29,105 nt of DNA from assembly GCA_036897485.1 (NCBI GenBank), contig JAYMTF010000854.1, forward strand, positions 1 to 29,105. The letters are read 5' to 3'. How positions within the stretch are numbered: the first letter of the stretch is position 1; every line of letters starts with the position of its first letter. Below the pieces are notes generated by a model. The model had not been told where the DNA came from and made no database searches. It saw only the letters and a list, made by a program, of their open reading frames with translations. This document shows, one piece after another, positions 1 to 10,920 of the stretch. This DNA comes from Pelargonium nanum. Taxonomy: Eukaryota > Streptophyta > Magnoliopsida > Geraniales > Geraniaceae. A program made the translations under genes and the position numbers.

Positions 1-1555
1 CATCACCTTATTGGCTTGGCTTAGGCTAAGCCAAATATTTGTTGGCTTAGATTCCTTATTCTCTTCTATTTATTACTATTACTTTTATACATTTTAAGAG
101 CTCAAAAAGTCAAGGAAATAAATGATATTTTGAATCAACAAATAGGAGCAAATAGTTTATTTTTTCTTTTTTCATGGCCATTATAATACAATTGGGTGCA
201 AGCTTGACATTATTTTGATGTTAACTCAATTATCATCCTTAGTAAATGCTATGATTGTGATGTTTAGAAACTAAATTTGTAGATTTGGGGAGTGTTAGGA
301 GGTGATATTGGACTTTCTTCGGAAAAAGTCTTGTTGATGATGGACAGTTACAAAAATTCACCGTAAAATGTGAACTTGAGTTTTGGACTTGAGCTCATTA
401 AAGAAACACAGAAGTAAATCACATAGTTGTGAAAACAGAACAACAACTGTAATAGTAAACATATTATTTAATTGTAAATAGAAACGTGCAAACATTTTCA
501 ATACACATTCACGTAACTACATTAAGTTTTTGTAATTAGGACTTATTTTAGACATAAAGATGAATATTAGCCGAGAGTATCCTTGTTTGATAGGACCAAT
601 TAATTCCTCATTATTAAACAATATCTCACTTGGAGGATAATAGATGAGAAGAAGAAAAAGATCTCAATTTTGTTTTTTTTTAATATATCATTTTCTTTGG
701 TAGGAAACGAATATTTCCATTTTTGAATAAAAACAAAAGTGAAATGAATCAATGAATTATGACACAAAATGCCCAAAGTTAGTAGTGTTTTCTCATATTA
801 TGTGATAATTATGAGAATCACCAAAATTAGAAAACACCTCACAACTATAATTTTGAAAACTGGACAAAATACACCCTTCTTAATAATTGGTATTTTAAGG
901 TAGTATTTAGGATAATATATTTTTCAATACCTCATCATTTTAAAATAAGTTTCATAAATTCAAGATATATTAACTAATTTATTATAAGGGTACTATTTGT
1001 ATTTCATATTAAAGTGTGTATTATTGTTGGGCTGGGCTTGGGCCAATGTAGGCAGTACAGTGTAGGCCCATGAAGTTGATTTGTGTGGGGCCTAAATGAA
1101 ATTGGTCCGTTGGTAGTGACTTTTGGAATCATTATCTTTCAAGCTGGGCCTTAAAGCTCCTTTTCACTTTCTGTTGATCTACATATAATGTATAGGATTT
1201 TTTTTGTGTGTATTGTATCAATCATGGCCACTACTCAATAGTAGTATAGTACTACTACCACATGCATTTGAACAAGAACCTAGTAACGACTGACAATTTG
1301 GTTCATGATTCGTGAAACGAAATTAATTTAACATGTTAAATTTATTCGATTTTGTGTCGGATTAGTTCAATCTGTTAAATAATCGTGTTGAGCCTCTTTA
1401 ATTAAACGTCAAATATTATGATCATGCTGATCAAAATCAACACATTTATTTAGATGTTTCGGCTCAGATCGTGTAACATTGTTTATTCGTGTCAACCTGC
1501 TCATTTATGAGTTTAGAATGAACCCATAAAAATAATTTGGCCCCAAAAGTACAAG
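1..1555. other. AT-rich intergenic region, no gene seen
   Basis: No plausible coding exon is visible. Positions 16-34 form a perfect inverted repeat (TTGGCTTAG, one base, CTAAGCCAA). Positions 1028-1152 hold a cluster of TGGGCC/TGGGCT motifs and their complements, described separately. Positions about 1290-1515 resemble degenerate dispersed plant repeat sequence (recurring TTAAA, CGTGT and TGTTAAAT words), but I cannot name a family. Confidence 0.5.
1028..1152. promoter_or_regulatory. Cluster of site II-like TGGGCY motifs without an adjacent gene
   Basis: Within about 125 bases there are TGGGCT, GGGCTTGGGCC, GGCCCA and TGGGCC motifs on both strands. TGGGCC/T (site II, TCP-bound) clusters are typical of promoters of plant housekeeping genes. 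No start codon with a convincing ORF follows on either side inside the window, so the target is unknown. It may be the promoter of a gene beyond the left edge, of a noncoding RNA, or a chance or relict cluster. Confidence 0.35.
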
Positions 1556-1628
1556 CGCCCACCGTGGGGCTCGAACCCACGACCACAAGGTTAAGAGCCT
1601 TGCGCTCTACCAACTGAGCTAGACGGGC
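1556..1628 (-). tRNA. tRNA-Lys (anticodon CUU)
   Basis: On the minus strand this 73-nt segment folds as a standard tRNA. The acceptor stem GCCCGTC pairs with GGTGGGC and is followed by discriminator G; the D-arm carries TAGCTCAGTTGGTAGAGC (box A); the anticodon stem CAAGG/CCTTG encloses loop CTCTTAA with anticodon CTT at 1593-1595; the T-arm contains GGTTCGAGCCC (box B). There is no intron and CCA is not encoded, as expected for a nuclear gene. CAA stands directly before the 5' end, a usual start context for plant Pol III tRNA genes, and a T4 run (AAAA on plus, 1545-1548) lies just downstream as terminator. Confidence 0.97.
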
Positions 1629-2235
1629 TTGTGAACTCTGTTGCATACATAACTTACATATACTATTTACATACCCAAACAACACAGCCTAACACATCTG
1701 TCATCTTTTGAGGCTTTCTTAAGAAACAAACAAGAAAATTTCAAATTAAGAATGATTTATAAGGAAAACTCAGTATTCTCTCACAGATATAATCTCACCA
1801 TGTTGGACAGTTCAATAACAAAAAAAGAAGAACATAAGTGTCAATATTTGCAGCCTAATTTTACATATTAAACACACAAGTTTCTCCAACCAACATGAAC
1901 CATACCAATGAAGAAGATTCATGTTACCAAATGACTGAACTTTTTTTTTATCAACCAATATATAGAACTTTATTTTTTCTCGCATATATTTACAGAACCG
2001 AGCTTCAAAAATACATGTCCTGTGCTTACTATACCGGTATGTATAATGTAAGGAGTTTTCCTTTTGCCCTATACTCACTCACCTTTGTTTTTCACAATGC
2101 TCGAGTGATTGACAAAAAATAGTTTCAAATTCAATCAGAAGACAAAATTTTACATATAAGGTGAACATGAAAATGCATCGCTATTGAACTTTTTCAAGAA
2201 AATGAAAAGAAAAGCACACCTGATTTGGAGTAAAC
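1629..2235. other. Intergenic / 3' flank of the DUF4378 gene
   Basis: Between the tRNA-Lys gene and the stop codon of the minus-strand DUF4378 gene. The part near 2100-2235 is probably its 3' UTR. Short ORFs on both strands here have no recognisable motifs and look like chance frames in AT-rich sequence. Confidence 0.5.
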
Positions 2236-5200
2236 TCATTCCCATATAGCTTCCTCTATAAGCTCATCAAACATCAAGCTTTCCAGCTCGAGCCCTACGC
2301 ACTCAGCATCAAATTGCAAGTTCATCCACCCATCGTTCTTCGCTAGATCTCTACTCACAACATAGTCCACTGTTTGGTCAGGCAATGGCTTAAAGCTTAA
2401 GTACCACCTTATGCATTCCCAAACCTCCTCAAGGACATGATGTCCAACGGGGAGAGGACGGGTGAGAGAAACATAAGTCAAGGGAACGGGAATGTAGCTG
2501 TATGATCTCTCGTAGATTTCCATCAGCACCTCGTTGATAACATCGAACAAAACCAGTTGGTTACAGTTTGCAGCTTCATTTCCACAGCAGTCAGGTTCAA
2601 GGACTAAGAATCCTTCCATTTCCTCGTACATGCAAGGATCGAGTGGCTGGTCTTCAGCATGCCATGTTCCAAGGGCCTCTGTTCCGCTAAATCCAGATAG
2701 CTCCAATACATCTCTTACAAAATTAAATTCACCTTGGTTGTTCGCATCCACTAGAATATGAGGAATGTCAACGATGTTTTTTATTGGAATTTGTATTTGC
2801 TCAATATCAACACTTCTTGCAGCCATTTTTGGGGTTTCCGTGCTGGATTCATGCTGTTGATTAGCCAAAGAATCCATTTTGCTGGGAGGGGAGTGTATAG
2901 GGTCTTCTGAATAGCAGTGAAACATCCCCGTCAGCTTTAATCAGAAATACGTAAGGCTATACAATCTATCTATATTGTTAAAGGCCAACATTTGGGGAAC
3001 CTTGACTCACATACAATATAACCAACTCCACTCTATTATTAATATAAATGGGTCATTAGAGGCCAAAGCATATAGAGTTTCTAATCTTTTGCGCTATATT
3101 TATGATCATAACTCAACAATATTAGGCAACCCAATAATGCAGAAGTATTAACATCATAAACACTTTTTTGTGTTGTTATGTGATAGAACGAATACCCTTT
3201 TCGTGTATAAAAATACCACGCTATCCTCTTTGTTTAAGAAAATGAAAAGAGACATACCTTGTGACCAGGTTGTATCTTCCTCAAAACCAGAGCCGGGTGT
3301 GGAAAATGAGCTTGAATCTTCCAGCTCAGAAGAGGGTCTTCCAGTGGACTCATTATCCTGTTCCTGGTGAGATGCAGTATCCACTGCTGTCAAGTTGCCT
3401 AAATCATCAATATGCAAACCCGTTTCAACATTTCTGTCACTGCTTGCAGCTGATGCTGATCCAATCTGATCTTCGGTAGGTGAACTTACTTTCTTAGCTT
3501 CATCCAAGTTTTCTTGAGTTTTGCTTTCTACAGTTTCATCAATCTCTACACCCTTACCTTCATCTGACCTAAATTTCGCACTCTTAGAACTCTTCACTGC
3601 AGTTCTGATTGGTGCAGCACAAGTTTCACAAGAGCCCTCATTGTTATACGCATAATATTGTAGATCGGGTAGGGAAAGAATCCTTACCAAGTGCTTTTGT
3701 GAAGTCTTGGGAGGATCTGTCTCTCCCGTTCTTAATTTTGGAGTCTCCTTCTCAGGGCCGTGGTGAGTAGCTTCTTTATTGGTAGACTCGTATAACTGAC
3801 AATATCTGTCCATTGATTCATTATGAGATGATGTTCTTCTCATGTTCCGTCCTCTATTCGTGTCACTAAGACGGTATCCACCATCTTTACTCAGTACAGG
3901 ATTCTTCAATTGATCGGAGATCTCCTTTTTCAAATCCTTGGAAAACTTATTGCCAGGAGGAACTTTGTGAAGGACAGCGTCCATGGTGATCCGTTGCTTC
4001 TCATTTCTGCTTTCTTCAAGTACATGTTTTATCTTCTTTTTAAGACCCTTGAAGCGGCTACTTGCAGCTGAACACTCACTCGAGTTCTTTAGAAGGACTG
4101 CAACTGGAGCAGAATGCTCAGCATGTTCAGTCACTGATTGGTTTCGTTTCAGAATTCCATCTCTCTTGATCTCATCCATATGTGGCAGTGACTTTCTCCA
4201 GAAATCTTCTCTGCTTGGTGGACCAGGTGAAGGGAACGAGTCGAACTTTCTCAATGCCGGGTTACTATGGATGTGGTGAACCAACGGAAAACTTTGGTTA
4301 TGTAAAAGTTTTAGCAATGATTCCTTATTTAGGTTGATTATATTCAAGGCCTCCAGAGACTGCTTCGATTGACACTCTGAATCATCTGTTATCAGTTCCT
4401 CTTCAATGTCTTCATAGGTCATCTCCTGCTCTACCAAAGTTCGCTTCGCCATGTCTAGCTTTTCCTCAACACTCTGATTTCCATTTTGTTGTTTCTGATG
4501 CTCATTAGGGCCATTATCCTCAACATCGTTGCTTCCATCGGTAAATATTATTCCAGCTAGGGGATCCTCATCTACCGGTTCCACATTAATGGGATCAGTT
4601 CGCTCCAATTGAGGATCAGACGCAATACGACGATGCTTTCCCTTCTTCTTCTTCTTCTTATTATGTTTGTCTTCTGTAACCAGTGCTTTTAATCGGGCTT
4701 TAACAGAATGTTTGGCTCCGCTGGACTGTTTCTGATTTTCTTCAACCTGGGGGACATATATCAAGTTAAGCAGTAGTATTTTGGATGGCGTTTTCATTTC
4801 AAAATTCTAATGCAAAACCATCCTAAATATAAAAAACTTTTGCAAGAACTGAACATAGAGCTTGTATTTCTTCATCCTACAACTTATGTTAATGCAAATC
4901 CAATGATCAAACTTTGAAAGCCTGATCACGGATTTATTTGTTTAGTAACTTACCACTTTGCCCTTTGCAGCTTCCTTCTGTTTCTGACCTCTAACAGCAT
5001 TGGAGGGATTCGATTCATCGTCTGGTTTTCCATTCCCTTCGAACAATAAACGAAGGTCAGTAACAGATATGAACTGGGAGCAAACATCTACAACACACAT
5101 CACTATGACAAATATGATCGACCATGAAAATAATTTAGAATATGATCTCTCTCTATAGACCATAAAAAACAAACTGTCTTACAAAACTAGCCGAACCGTG

Positions 5201-5588
5201 TATACCATAACATTTGATTTTGATCCAAACAATGGATTGGTAGTCATGTAAGCAACGATGCTCGACATAGTGATAGCATTCTATGATACAACAAACATAC
5301 TCGGGTTCACATAGGAATAGGAGTCATGCTTCGGTTATACCAATGTAGCATCAAAGATAAGCATATACTAACACAGCCAAGCAATCAGTCAATATCATCA
5401 TCCGAAGACATCCATTGAACATGATAAAAGAGGAAATTACTCATTCTTTTGTACGGAAGTCCCTTTCTGACATATCTCCACCGATGATACTTAAGAACAT
5501 GTAGTACGCTCCACATGCATCCTGGATGGTTTTGATCCACCTTTATGCCAGACGGCCCAGACCCCTCGCTATGCATATGCTTTCCCAT
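2236..5588 (-). CDS. DUF4378-domain protein, TRM32-like (TON1-recruiting-motif family)
   Basis: Four coding exons on the minus strand: 5588-5441, 5036-4954, 4746-3258 and 2906-2236. All junctions are GT-AG and the phases fit (1, 0, 1), giving about 796 aa. The N-terminus has the family block NHPGCMWSVLHVLKYHRWRY followed by LPYKR. The middle is long, charged and apparently disordered, with a lysine run near residues 95-105. The C-terminal part, from about residue 620, is a DUF4378-like region (LELSGFSG, then WECIRWYLSFK) ending in an acidic helix, LMFDELIEEAIWE, that resembles the C-terminal TRM motif. TRM proteins bring TON1/PP2A complexes to cortical microtubules; the specific role of this member is unknown. 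At5g02390 (DAU1) and At1g07620 are likely relatives from memory. The start was chosen because the first block is the expected N-terminus. The small exon 2 is the least certain part. Confidence 0.85.
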
Positions 5589-6180
5589 GGATCACAGAAA
5601 TTAAACACCTCTGATTCAGCTACGCTATAAACTCGTCAAACCTGATCCAATCATAAATTGTAGTAAATATCAAGCATTACCCAATAACAGAATCTTATAA
5701 TAAAAAAAACATTGTTGTATCATCAAACATAGATCAAATTTCAAAATTCCTAAATTTCCTTAAAAGGGTACAAATAGAGCATATCAATCACCAACCAGAG
5801 AAACCCAGAAATCTAATCAAACCACAAACAGTAGATTATAATCAAAACTAACAAAACAAGCTTCAATTTTGACCTCCAATGAGAAACCCCAATTGGTCTC
5901 AAAAGCTCAAACAGCATCTTCTTCCGAGAAAACCCAATAATCAATACAATTCACAGAACCATTTGGTTCTTCAAAAATCATACATTGAATCAAACCCATT
6001 ACAGAAAAAACGAAACCGTACCTGTTGGCCAAACAGAGAGAGAGAGAGAGAGAGAGAGATGTAATGTGAAGCTGAGAGAAAAAAAGGGCAGTACACAGAA
6101 TTTGAGCCCATCGTCTATTTCGGGTCTGTTTTCGATTTTTGTTCAATTTTCTCTGGTCCAATTTTACCGTTAAATTCAAA
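5589..6180 (-). promoter_or_regulatory. Probable 5' leader with intron and (GA) microsatellite of the DUF4378 gene
   Basis: On the minus strand a strong donor, CAACAG/GTACGG, sits at 6022/6021, and acceptor-like AGs occur between 5600 and 5640, just before the ATG at 5588. A noncoding first exon at about 6022-6170 spliced over an intron of about 400 bp is likely. That exon contains a perfect (AG)12 tract at 6035-6058, read as CT repeats in the transcript; such tracts are common in plant leaders. The transcription start is inferred, not seen. Confidence 0.45.
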
Positions 6181-6192
6181 AAAAATTAAGGT

Positions 6193-6264
6193 TGCGTTTG
6201 CCGGGAGTCGAACCCGGGTCTATTGCTTGGAAGGCAATTATCCTAACCGTTGGACTACAAACGC
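6193..6264 (-). tRNA. tRNA-Gly (anticodon UCC)
   Basis: The minus strand folds as a 72-nt tRNA. The acceptor stem GCGTTTG pairs with CAAACGC and is followed by discriminator A; the D-arm carries TAGTCCAACGGTTAGGAT; the anticodon stem ATTGC/GCAAT holds loop CTTCCAA with anticodon TCC at 6229-6231; the T-arm contains GGTTCGACTCC. A T8 run on the minus strand (A8 at 6178-6185) lies 7 bases downstream as Pol III terminator. CAACA directly precedes the 5' end, and an AT-rich TATA-like stretch lies about 20-40 bases upstream. It sits immediately upstream of the probable leader of the DUF4378 gene, in the same orientation. Confidence 0.97.
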
Positions 6265-7549
6265 TGTTGACAAACAGGTCCTTATATAATTATAAATATT
6301 GTTGAGATTGGGCTTAAAATTTAAAAGCCATGATTTCAATTGTACCAAATTAGCAAAGTCAAGGGAATTTCTTCTTCTTAGTTTGTATCCATAGAAACAA
6401 AAATATCCAAAATGGATAAAAAAGAAAAGGAAACTTTTTATGGGATCTATAATGCCAACAAAGGAAGTTAAAGTTGAAAATGAAATGAGAACATAAAATA
6501 GAATGTTAATGACAAGTGAACAATAGCATAAAAAGAAAAAGGAAAAAAAGAATTCCAATAAAAAGTGAAGAACAATAGCATAAAAGCAAGGCTTGTATTG
6601 GTTTCACCTTGTCCTCTTACCTTTTTGCTATTATTTGTCAAACACAAAATACATATATTCCTTGGCATCTTAATTTTTAGCTTTTACTAGTTGCTTTTCA
6701 AATGTTAGCTTCCCATTAAGTTTGATAAAAAGAGAGGAAGTTTTAGAGTTTAAAATCACATGCTCTATTGATGGATGGAGTATCTAAAAGTAGATAAATA
6801 CTAATATGTTGACACGTGATTGGTTAATGACGATGTCATGCAAGGCCACAATGAGATCGTGATGGCAACGTCACCATTTTTGGGTCACTGAGTTGAGTAA
6901 GTGATGAGTCCAGGAGGTTGTCAATATGACATATCTTGTTTAGGAGCCTTATCATGTCTATATATCTTGCTTGCCAACTAAATGTAGCATAAAGTGTTAC
7001 AAATCCTAATAACTTATCAGTCAAGGTGTGACCTCTTTGTTCCATATATTAACTTGTCTTATCGGGGTTCCAACCGAGCCAAGTGCCGTGTGAAACTCTA
7101 TGATGAGAAGTTAGGGTGTTTTAGTGAAAACATTTAAACTTAGGCAGTGGAATTTGATTACTTTGATGAAGCGATGATCTTTACGTAGAGATCTTTAGAA
7201 AGAATATGAGACAATTCTCAAGTGCTAAGTAAAATTTGACTAAATATTGAATATATTTTTAGCGCGACATAGAAATTTGAGAAACTCATATATTTTGATA
7301 GTGTCTGATTCAAATATGAAATTGTTTGCTTTATAGAATTTTTAATGTTACGAACTTGAATTAGTGAGATCAAATTAAGGAGTGGAAGTGTTTGGTTTAA
7401 CAACCCATTCATTTCAAGCATAAATTAGATACACCAAATGACATTGTCACAACAATTTTGATAGTGGGTTATGTTAATTCAGTTAATTAATGTTTTTTCT
7501 TCTTCATTTGTTCACATTTAAAATCATAAAAATTCAACCAAAAGTAAGT

Positions 7550-7690
7550 TGGGTCAAGCGGTTTTAAGCGCTTCGGATCCTTATAAGACTCAGGTGTTTG
7601 TTTATAATAACAAACATCACCCATTTTGACACCAATACCGCAAAGCCTCGCACATGGACGAGTAATTAATTGATAAGCCAATCTAAAACT
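7550..7690 (+). repeat. Possible degenerate tRNA-related SINE fragment
   Basis: The segment beginning GGGTCAAGCGGTTTTAAGCG, then CTTCGGATCCTTATAAGACTCAGG, has the look of the tRNA-derived head of plant SINEs (box A-like word followed about 30 bases later by a CAGG box-B start). The expected GGTTCGA box B is not intact, and no poly-A tail or flanking duplication was found. A small palindrome (GTTTGTT with AACAAAC) follows. Low certainty. Confidence 0.25.
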
Positions 7691-8456
7691 TTTGACCTTT
7701 TTTCTTGAAAATATTTATCTACTTAATGAAACCGTATTAAATTTTATATAATTATTACAAAGTAAACCCGACTAATAAATTCATACAAAAATAAATGTCC
7801 AAAAGTCAAAGGTCTCAAACTTTATAGCGTAAAATAATCTCACATTTACTTAAAAGAAAGAGTATCGAGACACGTAAACTTGATGCATGTAAATTACGTG
7901 TAATGTTACATGCAGATAATTATCAAATTTTTACAAACAATTATCGATGTAAAAACATGAATAAAATTAAAGAAGGACATATGATTTCAAATTATTATTA
8001 ACAATTATTGATAATTTACACATATTTATGGTTACATGATGAATTGTTAATTGTAATCGATTAAATTTTTTACAAATTTCGATTTTGTCATGTGTTTAGA
8101 TTGATAAATATTTGAATTTTCATGGGTAAAATTTCACTTTTGCATCAACACTCCTTTGTAACTAAAATTGTATTAATTGTATAATAAATATGTGTATGAA
8201 ATAATTATGAATTCTAATGTTAATTATTGAAAAAATAAAGGTTCCATGAACATATTTTAGATACAACCTGCCTTAGAAGATACAATAGCTCCACCTCCAC
8301 TACCCAAAATAAATAAATTAAAATAACAATAATAATAATACAAAAATAAATAAATCTAATATCTAAAACAATACACAAAAAAAAATATATTATAGCAACT
8401 GGCAAAATAAAATAAAAATAAAAATACAGCTATTTTTGGAAAACGATCATCAGAAG

Positions 8457-8468
8457 TGACACGTGTCA
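8457..8468. promoter_or_regulatory. G-box/ABRE palindrome upstream of the PP2C gene
   Basis: TGACACGTGTCA is a perfect 12-bp palindrome with the CACGTG core at 8460-8465, about 385 bases before the PP2C start codon. CACGTG is the binding core of plant bZIP and bHLH factors, and ACACGTGTC matches ABRE-type elements. Function here is inferred from motif and position only. Confidence 0.5.
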
Positions 8469-8851
8469 TTTGATACTCCAAAGCGCACTCATTAAAACAT
8501 TTGAAACCTTTGACTTTTGTTATTTTTTCATTTAATTTATTTTCTCTTTCACGAAACCTCCACACGCGCCAAAAAAAACTGTCATCAACTGTTGTCAACG
8601 CCTCCATTAATCACAAAAAAGAGTAATTTAAATTTATTTTTACCATAAAAAATCAAAAGTCAACTCCACTGCCTCATCTTTTTTTCCTCTTATTTCATTG
8701 ATTCTCTCTGAATTGTCTTCTTCTTCACTTTCTCTGTTTTTTGGTCAAAAAAAAAATTCACAACACAGAGCTCTCAGAGTCAGAGGCTATGAAAGATTCA
8801 ATCTTTTGAACTCTAACGGTTAAAAAATTCGATCTTTTTCGGTTTCGTTCG

Positions 8852-10920
8852 ATGGGTAACGGAGTTACCAAACTGGGCAGCTGCTGCGCCGCCGCCGCCG
8901 GAGATATTTCCCGGCGGCACGACATCGACGAGGGACTCGGCCACTCCTTCTGCTACGTCCGTCCGGAGCCGTATCGGTTCTCGTCGTCCTCAAAAGTCCA
9001 CAGCGAAGACGCCGCCGGGCCGTTTTTCCGGTCAATCTCCGGCGCCTCCGTGAGCGCCAACGCCTCCACAGCTCTCTCCACTTCTTTAATCGACGCATCA
9101 ACGCTCGATCGCGCGGCGGCGGCGTTCGAGAGCTCCACTTGCTTCGCTTCGCTCCCTCTCCAGCCGGTGCCGCGGCCGGCGGGAATCTCCGGGAATTTCG
9201 CCGCCGAGAGGGGGTTTCTGTCGGGACCCATCGAGCGTGGGTTCGCGTCGGGTCCGATGGAAAAAGGGTTCGAGACCAAGCTCGACAAAAGCTTCTGTAA
9301 CAGACCCAAGAAACTGGGGTTGATTAAGGTTCTGAGGAGAGCGATCACGAGCTCGATAGCTCGCGGACACAAATCGATTCGAGAGGCTGTTTCGGGTTCG
9401 GATTCGGAGAGAAACAATGTGACTGTGAGTAGTACCAATTTGAGCAGCCAATTTAGCTTGAGCTTGAGCTTGAACGATGAAGACGATGATGGCGATTGTT
9501 CGATGCAAAGCCAGAATCTTCAGTGGGCTCATGGAAAAGCCGGCGAGGATCGTATGCAGGTGGTGATTTCCGAGCAACATGGTTGGGTTTTCGTGGGGAT
9601 TTATGATGGATTCAACGGTCCTGATGCTCCCGATTACTTGCTCACCAATTTGTACACTTGTGTCCACAAGGAGCTCAAGGGGCTTTTATGGAATGACGAC
9701 AAGTTCGAGTCTTTAGCAGATATTCATGAATCCGAGGTTGGGATGAAATGGAAGTGTGAATGGGACAGTGAGAAAATTGAGATTGATCGGAACTTGAACG
9801 AACAGCGAAACTGTGTTGAAGCTATTAACCATTTGGATGTGTTGAAGGCTCTTTCGCGGGCGTTGGAGAAGACGGAGGAGGCGTATTTGGAGGCGGCGGA
9901 TAAGATGGAGATGGAAAATCCTGAGTTGGCTTTGATGGGTTCTTGTGTTTTGGTGATGCTGATGAAGGGTGATGATGTTTACTTGATGAATGTTGGGGAT
10001 AGTAGAGCTGTTTTGGGTCGAAAAACCAGGTCTCGTCGCGGGTTTAGGAAGGTGAACAAGGAAATGGCGTGTGATCTTGAAGAATTTGATAGACATGAGC
10101 CTTGCTTGTCTTCTTTTCAGCTCACTAGGGATCACAGCACTTACGAGGAAGAGGTGATTTTACTTCCCAAGATTCGGTTTTCGTGTTTTTGTTACGTGTC
10201 TAGACCATTGATAGATGTCCTTTTGAATTTCAGGAAGTTCGGAGAATCAAGAATGAGCATCCGGATGACGATTCAGCTGTGATGAACGAACGAGTGAAGG
10301 GCTATTTGAAGGTCACTCGCGCGTTTGGAGCTGGCTTTTTGAAACAGGTATATTTCAAGACTAATGTCGATGAATTTGATCGAAATTTTGGAGGTTTCTA
10401 GTTTAGTAACTCAATCAAAACATATAGATCAACATTATGTTTATATGAATCCTTATGTGCAGCCCAAGTGGAATGATGCGCTTTTAGAAATGTTCCGAAT
10501 AGACTATATAGGAACATCCCCGTACATCACTTGCGATCCTTGGCTCTACCATCACAAACTTGGCCCGAGGGACAGGTTCTTGATACTGTCCTCGGATGGA
10601 CTATACCAGTACTTCACGAACGGGGAAGCTGTCTCTGAAGTGGAGTCGTTTCTTGCTTCGTTTCCTGATGGAGATCCTGCACAGCATCTCGTTGAAGAGC
10701 TGCTGTTTCGAGCTGCAAAGAAAGCTGGTAAGCGTTTTAACAAAGTACTAATTGATCATCACTGATATAACGAGAAGTAACGAGCTTGGATTGTGACAAT
10801 GCAGGTTTTGACTTTCACGAGTTGCTTGATATCCCACAAGGAGATCGCCGGAGGTACCATGATGACGTGTCTATTATCATCATTTCCTTGGAGGGAAGAA
10901 TATGGAGATCGTCGGTGTAA
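8852..10920 (+). CDS. POLTERGEIST-like (PLL family) protein phosphatase 2C
   Basis: Four exons: 8852-10153, 10234-10347, 10463-10727 and 10805-10920. All are GT-AG with consistent phases, encoding 598 aa. It is a Mg/Mn-dependent Ser/Thr phosphatase of the POL/PLL clade. The N-terminus [12 protein letters not shown] carries Gly2 for myristoylation and Cys11/Cys12 for possible palmitoylation, which fits the known plasma-membrane location of POL and PLL1. A Ser-rich, probably disordered region of about 220 residues follows. The catalytic domain runs from about 225 to the C-terminus. Metal-site candidates are Asp233 (AGEDR), Asp252-Gly253 ([12 protein letters not shown]), Asp517-Gly518 (SSDGLYQYF) and Asp580/581 (HDDVS); the motifs GDSRAVLG and LTRDHST are also present. 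POL-type PP2Cs act downstream of CLAVATA-type receptors in stem-cell and organ control. MGNGVTKL resembles PLL4/PLL5, while gene order points to the At5g02400 (PLL2) position, so I give no symbol. Confidence 0.95.

Larger units (their letters stand above)
6265..8851. other. AT-rich intergenic region and PP2C promoter
   Basis: About 2.6 kb without a convincing gene. Seen here are CACGTG at 6813-6818, a possible SINE-like segment at about 7550-7690, AT-rich low-complexity sequence at 8150-8420, the 12-bp G-box palindrome at 8457-8468, and several W-box-like TTGAC/GTCAA words between 8500 and 8670. The last 150 bases are pyrimidine-rich and probably form the 5' leader of the PP2C gene, which includes a six-codon uORF at 8789-8809. 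Confidence 0.5.

Noticed and set aside
8865..9667. Long antisense ORFs opposite PP2C exon 1 (up to 189 codons)
   Set aside because: They mirror a GC-rich coding exon, are Arg/Leu-rich and show no domain. The plus strand has a clear PLL protein.
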